Below, one piece after another: positions 1-8,599 of a stretch of DNA of 64,000 nucleotides (the stretch's first letter is position 1; every line of letters starts with the position of its first letter). The notes beneath the pieces are model-generated. The model was not told where the DNA came from. It ran no database searches and worked only from the letters and a program-made list of their open reading frames with translations. The translations under genes and the position numbers were made by a program. Source of the stretch: Rhizobium sp. NRK18 (GTDB lineage: Bacteria > Pseudomonadota > Alphaproteobacteria > Rhizobiales > Rhizobiaceae); assembly GCF_024385575.1 (NCBI RefSeq), contig NZ_JANFMV010000001.1, positions 3,129,681 through 3,193,680 of the forward strand. Direction: 5' to 3'.

Positions 1-333
1 CACGTCGCGGTCGATCGGATGCGGTGTCGTCACCTTGCCGCTCGCACGCAACACGTTCAACACACCGGCACAGAAGCCAAGCAGGAGCAAGACGATAAGC
101 CCCCACGGCGACGTACCGGCCAGCCAGTCGAGAAGATAGCCCAGCAACCCGCCGACAATGATGGCAGAAATGAATTCGCTGGAGAGCTTCACGGCCATCG
201 CATAGCCTTTACGGCTTTCTTCGGCCCTGATTTCCCCCGCCTCTTCGATTTCCGCCTCCTTGCGAACGGAAGCGATTTCAGCTCCCAGCCGCTTGCGGCG
301 TTCTTCCAGACTGTCGTCGCGGTCTTCGGTCAT
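1..333 (-). CDS. atpI: ATP synthase subunit I (AtpI), 3' end outside window
   Basis: The first 111 codons of a minus-strand gene run off the left edge of the window. The product starts with a charged, probably helical segment (residues 1-45, rich in Glu, Arg and Lys). Two hydrophobic segments follow at about residues 50-70 and 75-95, with the sequence GGLLGYLLDWLAG at the first. This charged N-terminus plus helical hairpin is typical of the AtpI/Gene1 family, which helps assemble the c-ring of F-type ATP synthase in the inner membrane. In rhizobia it usually precedes atpB, atpE and atpF, which would lie left of the window. The ATG at 331-333 is preceded by a GGGTAGG-like ribosome site. The C-terminus is not visible, so length cannot be judged. 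Confidence 0.85.
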   Translation of the reverse strand, partial: MTEDRDDSLEERRKRLGAEIASVRKEAEIEEAGEIRAEESRKGYAMAVKLSSEFISAIIVGGLLGYLLDWLAGTSPWGLIVLLLLGFCAGVLNVLRASGKVTTPHPIDRDV

Positions 334-426
334 CCTACCCATCCCAATCCGGCCGGGGCCCCCGCCCCTTCTGGACATTCAAATGGCGTGGGTCGATACC
401 TTCTGGCCCGTTTTGAAGTCGCGCGC

Positions 427-455
427 AACATAGTTTTAGGTTTCCGCATAGTCAA
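427..455 (-). promoter_or_regulatory. Candidate housekeeping promoter for atpI
   Basis: On the minus strand TTGACT (450-455) is followed after exactly 17 bases by TATGTT (427-432). This is a good fit to a primary-sigma promoter, about 95 bases upstream of the atpI start. A strongly AT-rich stretch lies just upstream (about 482-515) and could act as an UP-like region. It is inferred from spacing and consensus only. Confidence 0.55.
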
Positions 456-545
456 GGCGTAGACCGCGCTCAATGCACGACAAAAATATCTATGAAAATC
501 ATATATTTAATTCGTGACGGCAGCGATATACCGAAAGATTGGCAC

Positions 546-591
546 AAAAACGCGCCAGACGGCCGGCGGAATGTCCGCACAGGCCGTCTGG
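546..591 (-). terminator. Intrinsic terminator after the SleB-type hydrolase gene
   Basis: A perfect 10-bp stem is formed by CCAGACGGCC (555-564) and GGCCGTCTGG (582-591), with a further GCGGA/TCCGC pairing inside the loop. In the minus direction the hairpin is followed by CGCG and then a run of five T (546-550). It lies about 40 bases past the stop codon at 634. Confidence 0.75.
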
Positions 592-633
592 AGAGGCTGT
601 CTTTATACAAGGAAGAAGGCCGGCGGTCGGAGC

Positions 634-1809
634 TCAGCTCCAGCCGCCGCCATAGGTGCGGTAGAAGACGTGCAGGCCGATGCGCCCGACCTTTTCCATC
701 GTCTTGGCCCAGCGCGGGCGGACATAGACGGCATGGTAGTGGGTCGCGGACCCCACTTCCGGCAGCCAGATCTTGCCGGAGCTGGTGGCCATCGCCACTT
801 CGCGGGCGATCTTCCAGTGGTAGGTGGAGTTGATCCGGTCACGGATGTTGTCGCAGGCGAACGAGAACTGGCAGCGGTTGCGCCAATCCTTGTTCTGGTA
901 GACGACACCGCAAACCGTATCGGGATAGGCGGGATTGCGCACGCGGTTGAGGATGACCTGGGCGACGGCGGCCTGTCCCTTGACCGATTCTCCGCGCGCC
1001 TCGAAATAGATGCCGGATGCCAGGCATTGCTGTTCGCGGGCGGAAAAGACGCCTTCCGGCAATGCGGTCGCAACCCAGGCATGGTCACCGGCTTCCATCG
1101 GCGGCACGAAGCGGCCGGGGTCCTTCGGCTCCTTGCGCAGGATCGAGTCGAACGGCGAGGCCTGCGTGTAGTCCGGCTTCGACGGCGCGTAGGCCGAGGC
1201 GAGCACATCGCCCCTGTCATTGTCCATCAAGGCCACAAGTGCGGCCGGTGGTGCGGATGGTTGGGACTTCGTCTTCTTGTCCTTGCGGAAGACGGACGCG
1301 ACCTGCGTCTGGTGTTCGCCCTTCTTCGGCTTCAGGAAGGATGTGCGCTTGCTGCCGGCGGCAACGGGCGAGAAGAACAGCTTCACCCGACCGGTAATCG
1401 AGCCGGCGGTAAACTCTTCCGGCGGCAGCATCGGCGCGACGGCAACGATGCGGCTCTTCTTGTCGGCACGCATGACGCGGTCTTCGTCGGGCGTGTCCGA
1501 TTTCGGCTTCGCTGAGTTGCGGATGGCGACCTTTTCGCCATTGGGGAGAATGATGCCGGCGTCATGGCCGATGGCACCGGTGATGATCGGATCGTTGAAC
1601 GCCAGCTCGGCGTCGTGCACAGAACCGGACGGCGCCTTGGTCAGCACCATGTTCCAGCTTTGCGGGCCACCGTCCACTCCGCTCAGCAGACCGGCCAGAT
1701 CCGCATAGGCGGCGACGGACGGAAAGGAAAGCCAGGCGGCGATGCCGAAGACGACCGGCGAAACCCAGGCCCCCTTGCGGCGCCCATGAGAGCTCTTCCT
1801 ACGCAACAC
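634..1809 (-). CDS. SleB-type cell wall hydrolase
   Basis: A 391-residue protein with a basic N-terminus and a hydrophobic segment (about residues 15-37) that looks like a signal peptide or membrane anchor. A long low-conservation region follows. The C-terminal 120 residues carry the Hydrolase_2 (SleB/CwlJ) domain: GIYFEARGE with the expected catalytic Glu near residue 272, then QVILNRV, CQFSF and a terminal HVFYRTYGGGWS. The family cleaves peptidoglycan glycan strands as lytic transglycosylases. In non-sporulating alphaproteobacteria its members are assigned to cell-wall remodelling, which is inference here. The chosen ATG has an AGGAAGAG ribosome site. The gene stands alone, ending in the hairpin at 546-591. 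Confidence 0.85.
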   Translation of the reverse strand: MLRRKSSHGRRKGAWVSPVVFGIAAWLSFPSVAAYADLAGLLSGVDGGPQSWNMVLTKAPSGSVHDAELAFNDPIITGAIGHDAGIILPNGEKVAIRNSAKPKSDTPDEDRVMRADKKSRIVAVAPMLPPEEFTAGSITGRVKLFFSPVAAGSKRTSFLKPKKGEHQTQVASVFRKDKKTKSQPSAPPAALVALMDNDRGDVLASAYAPSKPDYTQASPFDSILRKEPKDPGRFVPPMEAGDHAWVATALPEGVFSAREQQCLASGIYFEARGESVKGQAAVAQVILNRVRNPAYPDTVCGVVYQNKDWRNRCQFSFACDNIRDRINSTYHWKIAREVAMATSSGKIWLPEVGSATHYHAVYVRPRWAKTMEKVGRIGLHVFYRTYGGGWS

Positions 1810-1955
1810 GCTACTCCAACAACAACTCGATACTCGGCAAAAATATCTCTCATTAACCTTGATGAGGGGTTAACAGCCGGACTGGAGTGGAGATAGCCAT
1901 GCGAAAACGGCACGTTTTGCGCCATTTTCCGTAAATTCAGCCCTAGGTGGGTGTG

Positions 1956-3863
1956 CTAGATGATGACCTGCGTACCGAGCTCGACGACGCGGTTGGCCGG
2001 CAGGCGGAAGTAATCCGAAGGGTCGGCCGCCGTGTTGGCAATCGCGATGAAGAGCTTGTCCTGCCAGAGCGGCATGCCGTGCTTGGCATCCGGCACGAGC
2101 TTGCGCCGGCCGAGATAGAAGGAGGTCGACATGATGTCGAACTTCAGTCCGGCCTTGCGGAGATAACCGAGCGCCTTGGAGACGTTCTGCGTTTCCATGA
2201 AGCCGAAATGCAGCTCCACCCGCCAGAAGCGTTCCGAGATCTTGTCGAGTACGTAACGGTCCTCTTCCCTCAGCCGCGGCTTGTTGATCGTGCGGATGGT
2301 CAGGATGATGTTGCGCTCGTGCAGCACGTGATTGTGCTTCAGATTGTGCATGAGCGCCGGCGGCGGCGTGTCGGGATCGGACGTCAGGAAGATCGCCGTG
2401 CCCGGGACGGAAACCGGCGCATGGTCGCTCTTGCGCTCGAGGGAGTGCAGGAACGGCATCAGCCTGAGGTCCTGCTGGGCGATCTTCGACGAGATCAGCC
2501 GCGACCCGCGCCACCAGGTCCACATGATGAGCGTGAAGAAGCTGGCGAGCAGCACCGGCACATAGCCGCCTTCATGGATCTTCAGGAGATTGGCGCCGAG
2601 GAAGATGAGTTCCAGGCAGAAGAGCGGCAGGAGCACGAGGAAGGCGACAGGTGTGGGCCAGTTCCAGCGCACGCGGGCGAATTCGAAGAACAGGATGGTC
2701 GTGACCACCATGGCACCGGTGACCGAAAGGCCGTAGGCGGTCGCCAGCCGGTCCGAGCTCTCGAAGCCGAGGACGAGAACGGTGACCCCGAACAGCAGCA
2801 CCGCGTTGATGGCCGGCAGGTAGATCTGCCCGGTATTCGTCTCGGAGGTGAAGAGAATATCGAGGCGCGGCAGGAAGCCGAGGTGGATTGCCTGACGCGT
2901 CAGCGAGAAGGCACCGGTGATGACCGCCTGGCTGGCAATGATGGTGGCCGCGGTGGCGAGAAGCACGACGGGCAGCAGCGCCCATTGCGGGAACATCAGG
3001 AAGAACGGATCACTGGCGGCTTCCGGCGTCTTCAGGATGAAGGCGCCCTGGCCGAGATAGTTCAGCGTCAGGGCCGGAAAGACGACGGCGAACCAGGCGA
3101 GCTGGATCGGCCGCCGGCCGAAATGGCCGAGGTCGGCGTAGAGCGCTTCCGCCCCAGTCACCGTCAGGAAGACCGCGCCGAGAACGATGAGGCCGAGCGT
3201 CCCTTCCCGCATCAGGAAATAGACGGCATGCACCGGATTGAAGGCCTGGAAGATCGCCGGGTCGTCGAAGATGTGCGCCACGCCGCCGGCGGCGAGCACG
3301 ATGAACCAGATCAGGGTGATCGGGCCGAAGAAGCTTGCAACCGTACCGGTGCCGCGAGACTGGATGGCAAAAAGGCCGATCAGGATGCCGAGCGAGATCG
3401 GCACGATGAATTCGGACAGGCCCGGCGCCGTCAGCTTGAGGCCCTCGACCGCCGACATGACGGAGAGCGCCGGGGTGATCATGGCATCGCCGAGGAAAAG
3501 TGCGGCGCCGGCCAGCCCCATGAACATCAGCAGGGTCGTGTGGCCGTTGCCGGTTTTCATCAGCAGCGCCAGCAGCGACAGCGTCCCGCCTTCACCGTCA
3601 TTGTCTGCTCTCAGCAGCACGAGAACGTATTTGATCGTCACGATGATCGTCAGCGACCAGATCATCAGGGAAACCAGCCCGATGATTTCCGCACGGGTGA
3701 TGCCGTCGAACGCGATCGGTCGCAGGGCCTCGCGGAAGGCATAGAGCGGGCTGGTGCCGATATCGCCGTAAACGACGCCAATCGATCCAAGTGTCAAAGG
3801 AAGAAGCTTGCGCACGCCCTCTTCTTTCGGGCCGTGCGCCGAGTACTCGGTGAAATCAGTCAT
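1956..3863 (-). CDS. kup: Low-affinity potassium transporter Kup
   Basis: An inner-membrane K+ uptake protein of the KUP/HAK/KT family, thought to work as a K+/H+ symporter. The N-terminal signature [20 protein letters not shown] sequence is visible at about residues 25-40 ([18 protein letters not shown]). About 12 hydrophobic segments follow, then a hydrophilic C-terminal domain of about 170 residues. At 635 residues it matches family length. I chose the ATG at 3861-3863 (MTDFTEY); an in-frame ATG 17 codons upstream (3914) would add a segment unlike the family, and neither start has a clear ribosome site. The gene is monocistronic in appearance, with 229 bases separating it from mrp. Confidence 0.93.
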   Translation of the reverse strand: MTDFTEYSAHGPKEEGVRKLLPLTLGSIGVVYGDIGTSPLYAFREALRPIAFDGITRAEIIGLVSLMIWSLTIIVTIKYVLVLLRADNDGEGGTLSLLALLMKTGNGHTTLLMFMGLAGAALFLGDAMITPALSVMSAVEGLKLTAPGLSEFIVPISLGILIGLFAIQSRGTGTVASFFGPITLIWFIVLAAGGVAHIFDDPAIFQAFNPVHAVYFLMREGTLGLIVLGAVFLTVTGAEALYADLGHFGRRPIQLAWFAVVFPALTLNYLGQGAFILKTPEAASDPFFLMFPQWALLPVVLLATAATIIASQAVITGAFSLTRQAIHLGFLPRLDILFTSETNTGQIYLPAINAVLLFGVTVLVLGFESSDRLATAYGLSVTGAMVVTTILFFEFARVRWNWPTPVAFLVLLPLFCLELIFLGANLLKIHEGGYVPVLLASFFTLIMWTWWRGSRLISSKIAQQDLRLMPFLHSLERKSDHAPVSVPGTAIFLTSDPDTPPPALMHNLKHNHVLHERNIILTIRTINKPRLREEDRYVLDKISERFWRVELHFGFMETQNVSKALGYLRKAGLKFDIMSTSFYLGRRKLVPDAKHGMPLWQDKLFIAIANTAADPSDYFRLPANRVVELGTQVII

Positions 3864-4092
3864 CAGAGTGCAACAGGTGGGAGGTCCTGCCTCATGTCTA
3901 GGGAGCCGCAACATAGTGAAATTGCCGATGACACGCCAGCCCCCTGCGTTATTCTGACGCCATCAACCGATGGAATTGCTCTTGAATTTCGCAGAGAAGC
4001 CATAATTTCCACTGCGAAAATTCAAGTCAATTCGTCACGAAAACAATGGGATAATCTGCGTTTCACTTCCCATTGCTGCCCTTGTTCAGCCT

Positions 4093-5277
4093 CTAGTCGT
4101 CAAAGACGATGGACGGGGCGGCGGGCTGGCGTCTTTCTCCAACCGACTGCCAGACCTTTGCCGCGATCTCGCGGTAGACCTTGGCGTGCGGCCCGTCTGG
4201 CGACGAGATGACGACCGGGGTTCCGGCATCAGACTTTTCGCGGATTTCCATGGTCAGCGGCACTTCGCCCAGGAACGGCACGCCGATCTTTTCGGCTTCC
4301 GCCCGCGCGCCGCCATGGCCGAAGATGTCTTGGCTGGTGCCGCAATCGGGGCAGACGAAATAGCTCATGTTCTCGACGACGCCGAGAACCGGAATTTCGA
4401 CCTTGTTGAACATGTTGACGGCCTTGCGGGCGTCGATCAGCGCGAGATCCTGAGGCGTCGAGACGATCACCGCACCGGCGAGCGGCACCTGTTGCGCCAT
4501 GGTCAACTGCGCGTCTCCGGTGCCCGGCGGCATGTCGACGACGAGCACGTCGAGATCGCCCCAAGCGACTTCCCGCAGCATCTGCATCAGCGCCGACTGT
4601 ACCATCGGGCCGCGCCAGATCATCGCCGTGTCTTCCTCGACGAGGAAGCCCATCGACATCGCCTTGAGCCCGTAATTTTCCATCGGCCGGATGACGCGGC
4701 CGTCGATCTGCGTGGGCCGTCCGGCGATCTTCAACAGGCGCGGCACGGATGGACCGTAGATATCGGCATCCAGAAGCCCGACCTTGAGCCCGTTCGCCTG
4801 CAGCCCAAGCGCCAGGTTGACGGCCGTCGTCGACTTGCCGACGCCGCCCTTGCCGGAGGCAACGGCAATGATGGCACCGATGCCCGGAACGCCGGCCTTG
4901 CCGCGCGGCTGAGCGGGACTTCCCTGAGCCGGGCCGCCATGGGCGTGGCCTGCATGGCTATGGCCATGGCTGGCATGGGACGCCTGCGGCGACGGACGCT
5001 CCGGCGCCGGATTGGGCGTCCCGGCCTTCTTGTCGGCCGTCAACGTCGCCAGAACCCCGGTGACGCCCGGAATGTCCTTGACGACCCGTTCGGCGGCCTG
5101 ACGCAGCGGTTCCAGCTCGCGCGCCCGTTCGGCCGGAACGGTGATGGAGAAATACACCTTGCCATCGGCGATGAAGGCATCCGACACCATGCCGAGACTG
5201 ACGATGTCACCGTCCAGATCCGGCCCGCGGACCGACTTCAGTTTCTCCATGACCTGCTGTTTGGTGATTTCCGGCAT
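4093..5277 (-). CDS. mrp: Mrp/ApbC-type Fe-S cluster carrier ATPase
   Basis: A 394-residue cytoplasmic P-loop ATPase of the Mrp/NBP35 family, which binds and transfers [4Fe-4S] clusters to apo-proteins. Residues 1-80 form a MIP18 (DUF59) domain. Residues 141-150 hold the deviant Walker A motif SGKGGVGKST, and a later CPDC motif in the sequence YFVCPDCG supplies the cluster cysteines. The linker between the two domains (about residues 100-116) is unusually rich in histidine (HASHGHSHAGHAHGG), so extra metal binding is possible. Length and domain order are normal for alphaproteobacteria. The gene appears to stand alone between kup and the glycosyltransferase cassette. Confidence 0.93.
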   Translation of the reverse strand: MPEITKQQVMEKLKSVRGPDLDGDIVSLGMVSDAFIADGKVYFSITVPAERARELEPLRQAAERVVKDIPGVTGVLATLTADKKAGTPNPAPERPSPQASHASHGHSHAGHAHGGPAQGSPAQPRGKAGVPGIGAIIAVASGKGGVGKSTTAVNLALGLQANGLKVGLLDADIYGPSVPRLLKIAGRPTQIDGRVIRPMENYGLKAMSMGFLVEEDTAMIWRGPMVQSALMQMLREVAWGDLDVLVVDMPPGTGDAQLTMAQQVPLAGAVIVSTPQDLALIDARKAVNMFNKVEIPVLGVVENMSYFVCPDCGTSQDIFGHGGARAEAEKIGVPFLGEVPLTMEIREKSDAGTPVVISSPDGPHAKVYREIAAKVWQSVGERRQPAAPSIVFDD

Positions 5278-5374
5278 TTCAGACGTATTCCTGTTGGCAA
5301 TGCTGACCTATTTAGGCGCTGGAGGAGGGTTCGGCAAATTGCGAGAAGAACGGGCACCGCTTAAGCCCCCTTTC

Positions 5375-7063
5375 TCACATCAATTTGTCCGAACAGTAAG
5401 ACTTTCTGGGCTGGATATCGCGCTCACTCCAGCTTTTGTCCACCTCAAACAGATCTGCGAAAGGTGTATGGCGCACATGCCGGAGACCATCCGGCACATC
5501 GAAGCCGGCTTCCTTGTCCGGAAGATCCGCATTGAGAACGATGACGTAGTCAAACCGCTGACGCCAATTGGCGATATATTGCCAATACGTCCCCTGGAAA
5601 TCTGAAGTCGTCCTGCAGATCAGCCACGACGTCGAGATGAGGTTATCTTCCGGCACATCGATGTCCTGCCAGGCCTTTTGAACCTGCAGAGGCTGCTTGC
5701 CATAGGCGGTAAAGACTGTTGGCACAAAGGAGTGGGCGATAGGCACCGCAAGCGTGGCCAGATGCCTGTACGTATCGTAAGACCAAGCCATGTGTCGATA
5801 GGACTTCCAGAACGGAACTCCTGCAGGGTCAACATGCCCCGCCTGCAAAACGGCCGATCCGGCCGGAATGTCCTGCATCACCGCGATGACGTCATTGACG
5901 TCGTCCTGGTAGCGCATCCAGTTGCTGCCGACCCATGCCAGCCTGCCGAAGACGGCAAGGACGATCAGCGCCCATGCAAAACGATATCGATTATTTTCCC
6001 GCGCCTCGCCCGGCAGGAAGGCAGCCATCCCGACCAGCGCTGCCATGATCGGAAAGCGCCAACTGATCCAGCCGGTGGCCAGCATGTTGCGCGGTGCAAT
6101 GATGGAAAAGATGCAGAGAGCGACGAATCCCAGGAGCAACCCGGCATGCGCGTGCCCACGAGCAGATCGGCGTATGATGATGGATGCAATCCAGAGCAAG
6201 ACCAGAAAGGAGTAGTCAACACGAAAGTCATAGCTCCAGAAGGCTGATGCAATATTCAAAAGCTGGGTCTGCAACGTGTCGTTCCACATCAGTTGCAGAC
6301 CGGCGTTGCCGCCGGGAACAGCCGGACCGAGGGCGAAGATCAATAGCAAAGGAATCGCACACGCTAAGGCTGCCCAGAATATTCGCATGGCCGTGGCACC
6401 GGCTTTTTTCCAAGAGTGGAAGGGGGTGAAGTCGGAACCGAACTCAAGTGCCCCGATTGTCAGAAGGAAGAAGCAGGCAGGAAACGCATGAACGATCAGC
6501 AGCAGGCCGAATGCCACAGCGCGCCATGGCACCAGAATGACATGCCTGCGCAAGCTTATCCGACAATCGATCCAGGCAAAAATCAGCGCGAGCCCCAGCC
6601 CGATCTGAAAATTCATGAAGCCGCCTATCGATGTTGCCGACCATGCAAAGAAGAGTATCGCCAGCTGCCACGGATGCCAGCGGCCTGCCAAATGGCGATT
6701 GAGCACAATCGCGCCGAACGTTGGCAGGCTGAAGCTCAAGAACAGGGCCAGTTTTGCGATGACATCGGCGCCGAGGATGGGGCCGGCAAGGCTGGCCACG
6801 AGATCGATACCGATGTTGGTGACCGTTCGAGACCAGTCCACGCTGTACATCGATGAAAGCGGCGCATCGTCGATCCCACCGGCCAGAAGCCAAAAGCGGA
6901 CATAGTGATTTGGATAGTCCAGAACGGGCGGCACGGTAACCACCGCCACCAACACGCCAACGGCAAGCACATGGAGGAGGATGAGCCATGGCGTCAGCGC
7001 GGCAAGGCTGTGGCGGCCCGTAGCGCCTGTCGAGCCATCGCTCATTCCTGAAAGGTTCCGCAT
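5375..7063 (-). CDS. Multi-pass membrane protein of the GtrA/GtrB cassette
   Basis: About 562 residues with some ten to twelve hydrophobic segments in the N-terminal 400 residues and a soluble C-terminal part of about 150 residues. No named family motif was recognised. It follows GtrA by a few bases and lies in one operon with a GtrB-like polyprenol-phosphate glycosyltransferase. The third gene of such sets is usually a large membrane glycosyltransferase (GtrC type) that moves the flipped sugar onto a surface polysaccharide, so that role is inferred. Starts are uncertain: GTG at 7072, ATG at 7063 and ATG at 7045 are all in frame, and none has a convincing ribosome site. Confidence 0.6.
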   Translation of the reverse strand: MRNLSGMSDGSTGATGRHSLAALTPWLILLHVLAVGVLVAVVTVPPVLDYPNHYVRFWLLAGGIDDAPLSSMYSVDWSRTVTNIGIDLVASLAGPILGADVIAKLALFLSFSLPTFGAIVLNRHLAGRWHPWQLAILFFAWSATSIGGFMNFQIGLGLALIFAWIDCRISLRRHVILVPWRAVAFGLLLIVHAFPACFFLLTIGALEFGSDFTPFHSWKKAGATAMRIFWAALACAIPLLLIFALGPAVPGGNAGLQLMWNDTLQTQLLNIASAFWSYDFRVDYSFLVLLWIASIIIRRSARGHAHAGLLLGFVALCIFSIIAPRNMLATGWISWRFPIMAALVGMAAFLPGEARENNRYRFAWALIVLAVFGRLAWVGSNWMRYQDDVNDVIAVMQDIPAGSAVLQAGHVDPAGVPFWKSYRHMAWSYDTYRHLATLAVPIAHSFVPTVFTAYGKQPLQVQKAWQDIDVPEDNLISTSWLICRTTSDFQGTYWQYIANWRQRFDYVIVLNADLPDKEAGFDVPDGLRHVRHTPFADLFEVDKSWSERDIQPRKSYCSDKLM

Positions 7064-7081
7064 GACGATCACAACACCATT

Positions 7082-7510
7082 TCAGGGCACATTGCGAAAG
7101 ACGAAAGCACGGTTCAGCGTGAAGCCGAAAACCAGCACCGCGAGGGTCGAGATCACCTTCGCCATCACCGCCCCGAATGTGCTGTAGGCCAAATGGAAGG
7201 CCACTGCCGATACGAGCAGGCAGAGAAGCACAACGCAGGAAAAGGCCGCAATCCGCTTCACTTCCGCGCCTGCTCCGGCGCCTTTTGCGACGGCGAAGGT
7301 GTAATGCTTGTTCATCATGTAACTGTTGACGGCGCCCATGCCGAAGCCGGCCACATTTGCCAGATTGCCATCTGCGCCCAGCCAAAGGAGCACGGAAAAC
7401 GTCGCGACGTCGACCAGCGTGTTGGCGACGCCTGTCATGCCGTATTTCAGGAATGTCACAATATCGCGCCCCAGCACCGTCGACGCCCGTTCCGTCACGA
7501 AACGGATCAT
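7082..7510 (-). CDS. GtrA family membrane protein
   Basis: A 142-residue protein with four hydrophobic segments, typical of the GtrA family. The sequence FLKYGMTGVANTLVDVATF near residue 22 matches the family start, and YMMNKHYTF in the middle is the usual conserved motif. GtrA proteins are thought to flip undecaprenyl-phosphate-linked glucose or a related sugar across the inner membrane. The gene overlaps the upstream glycosyltransferase by 4 bases (ATGA arrangement), which suggests translational coupling, and ends nine bases before the next open frame. Confidence 0.85.
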   Translation of the reverse strand: MIRFVTERASTVLGRDIVTFLKYGMTGVANTLVDVATFSVLLWLGADGNLANVAGFGMGAVNSYMMNKHYTFAVAKGAGAGAEVKRIAAFSCVVLLCLLVSAVAFHLAYSTFGAVMAKVISTLAVLVFGFTLNRAFVFRNVP

Positions 7511-8553
7511 GACAACAGCTCCCGATCGCCGGGCACCACGGCGTATCGATCGCTCAGCCGGTCTATGCGGGTGTGAGACACGGTCCTCGAAAGCCCGTCG
7601 GAAACGATTTCATCGACCAGATAGAGAGGCCGCGACTTGCTCTGCTGTACGAGGCGCCCGAGATACTCCCCCAGAATTCCAAGCGTCAACAACTGCACCG
7701 CGCTGAAACCGGTTATGACGACCATGAGGCTCGACCAGCCGACAACAGTGTCTCCTGCCATCCATCGGGCAATCGTGTAGAGCAAGAGACCGACAGCCGC
7801 TGCCGCCGAGAAGACGCCACACCAGGTCGCAATTCTCAGCGGTCGGGTTGAAAACCCCGTAATCGCGTCAATGGCAAGCCGCAGCATTTTGGTCAGAGGG
7901 TATCCAGTGGTGCCGGCATAGCGGGGATCCCGCTCATAGAGGATCGGCGCCTGCCGACCGCCGATCCAGCTGACCATGCCACGAAGGAAGCGGTCCTGCT
8001 CCGGCATGGAAAGGAGAATGTCGACAACCCTGCGGCGCATGAGACGGAAATCACCTGTGTCCTTCGGGATATCCGTTTTCGCGAGCCATGGAAGAATGCG
8101 GTAAAAGGCCTTCGCCGTGGCAAGCTTGAACCAGCTCTCGCCCTTTCGCTCCCGCCGCTGGCCGTAAACAACATCCTGCCCTTCGGCCATCATGGCCATC
8201 ATGTCGGAGACAAGTTCCGGGGGATCCTGCAGGTCGGCATCGATCAGCAGCACAAACTCTCCCCGGGAGTTTGCCAGCCCGGCGGTCGCGGCAAGTTGGT
8301 GACCGTGATTGCGCATCAGCTTGATCGCGACGATTTCCTTCTGCTTTTCGGCAAGGTCAGACAGCTTGTCCCACGTCGCGTCGCGCGAACCGTCATCGAC
8401 AAGCAAGAGCTCGAACGAATTGCCTGCAACCGCCTGCGCGGCAGCGATCGCACGGCGGCAGAACTCCACGATGCCGTCGGCCTCGTTGTAGCACGGCGCG
8501 ACGATCGAGAGGGTGACTGGACGTTCAGCAGACATAATGGGCTCGCGGCTCAT
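7507..8553 (-). CDS. GT2 polyprenol-phosphate glycosyltransferase (GtrB-like)
   Basis: A 348-residue enzyme of glycosyltransferase family 2, close to GtrB, ArnC and dolichol-phosphate mannose synthases. The N-terminal GT-A domain shows VAPCYNEADGI at about residue 19, LLLVDDGSRD, and LLIDADLQDPPE, the Asp-rich nucleotide-sugar and metal site. Two hydrophobic segments in the C-terminal third (about 245-310) anchor it in the membrane. The predicted reaction is transfer of a hexose from a nucleotide sugar to undecaprenyl phosphate, feeding the GtrA-like flippase encoded next. The frame also allows a start at residue 7 (8535). It is the first gene of a three-gene operon. Confidence 0.88.
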   Translation of the reverse strand: MSREPIMSAERPVTLSIVAPCYNEADGIVEFCRRAIAAAQAVAGNSFELLLVDDGSRDATWDKLSDLAEKQKEIVAIKLMRNHGHQLAATAGLANSRGEFVLLIDADLQDPPELVSDMMAMMAEGQDVVYGQRRERKGESWFKLATAKAFYRILPWLAKTDIPKDTGDFRLMRRRVVDILLSMPEQDRFLRGMVSWIGGRQAPILYERDPRYAGTTGYPLTKMLRLAIDAITGFSTRPLRIATWCGVFSAAAAVGLLLYTIARWMAGDTVVGWSSLMVVITGFSAVQLLTLGILGEYLGRLVQQSKSRPLYLVDEIVSDGLSRTVSHTRIDRLSDRYAVVPGDRELLS

Positions 8554-8599
8554 GTTCGGAGGTTGCGAACCAAAATGACGCTATTGTCTGAAACAAGAT

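Larger units (their letters stand above)
334..633. other. Intergenic region between atpI and the SleB-type hydrolase
   Basis: About 300 bases without a gene. It contains the candidate atpI promoter (427-455), an AT-rich patch at about 482-515, and the terminator hairpin of the upstream hydrolase gene (546-591). Nothing else was recognised. Confidence 0.6.

Noticed and set aside
1947..4211. Very long open frame on the plus strand opposite kup
   Set aside because: It is antisense to a complete, motif-bearing Kup transporter. Such mirror frames arise from GC-rich codon use and its product has no recognisable domain.
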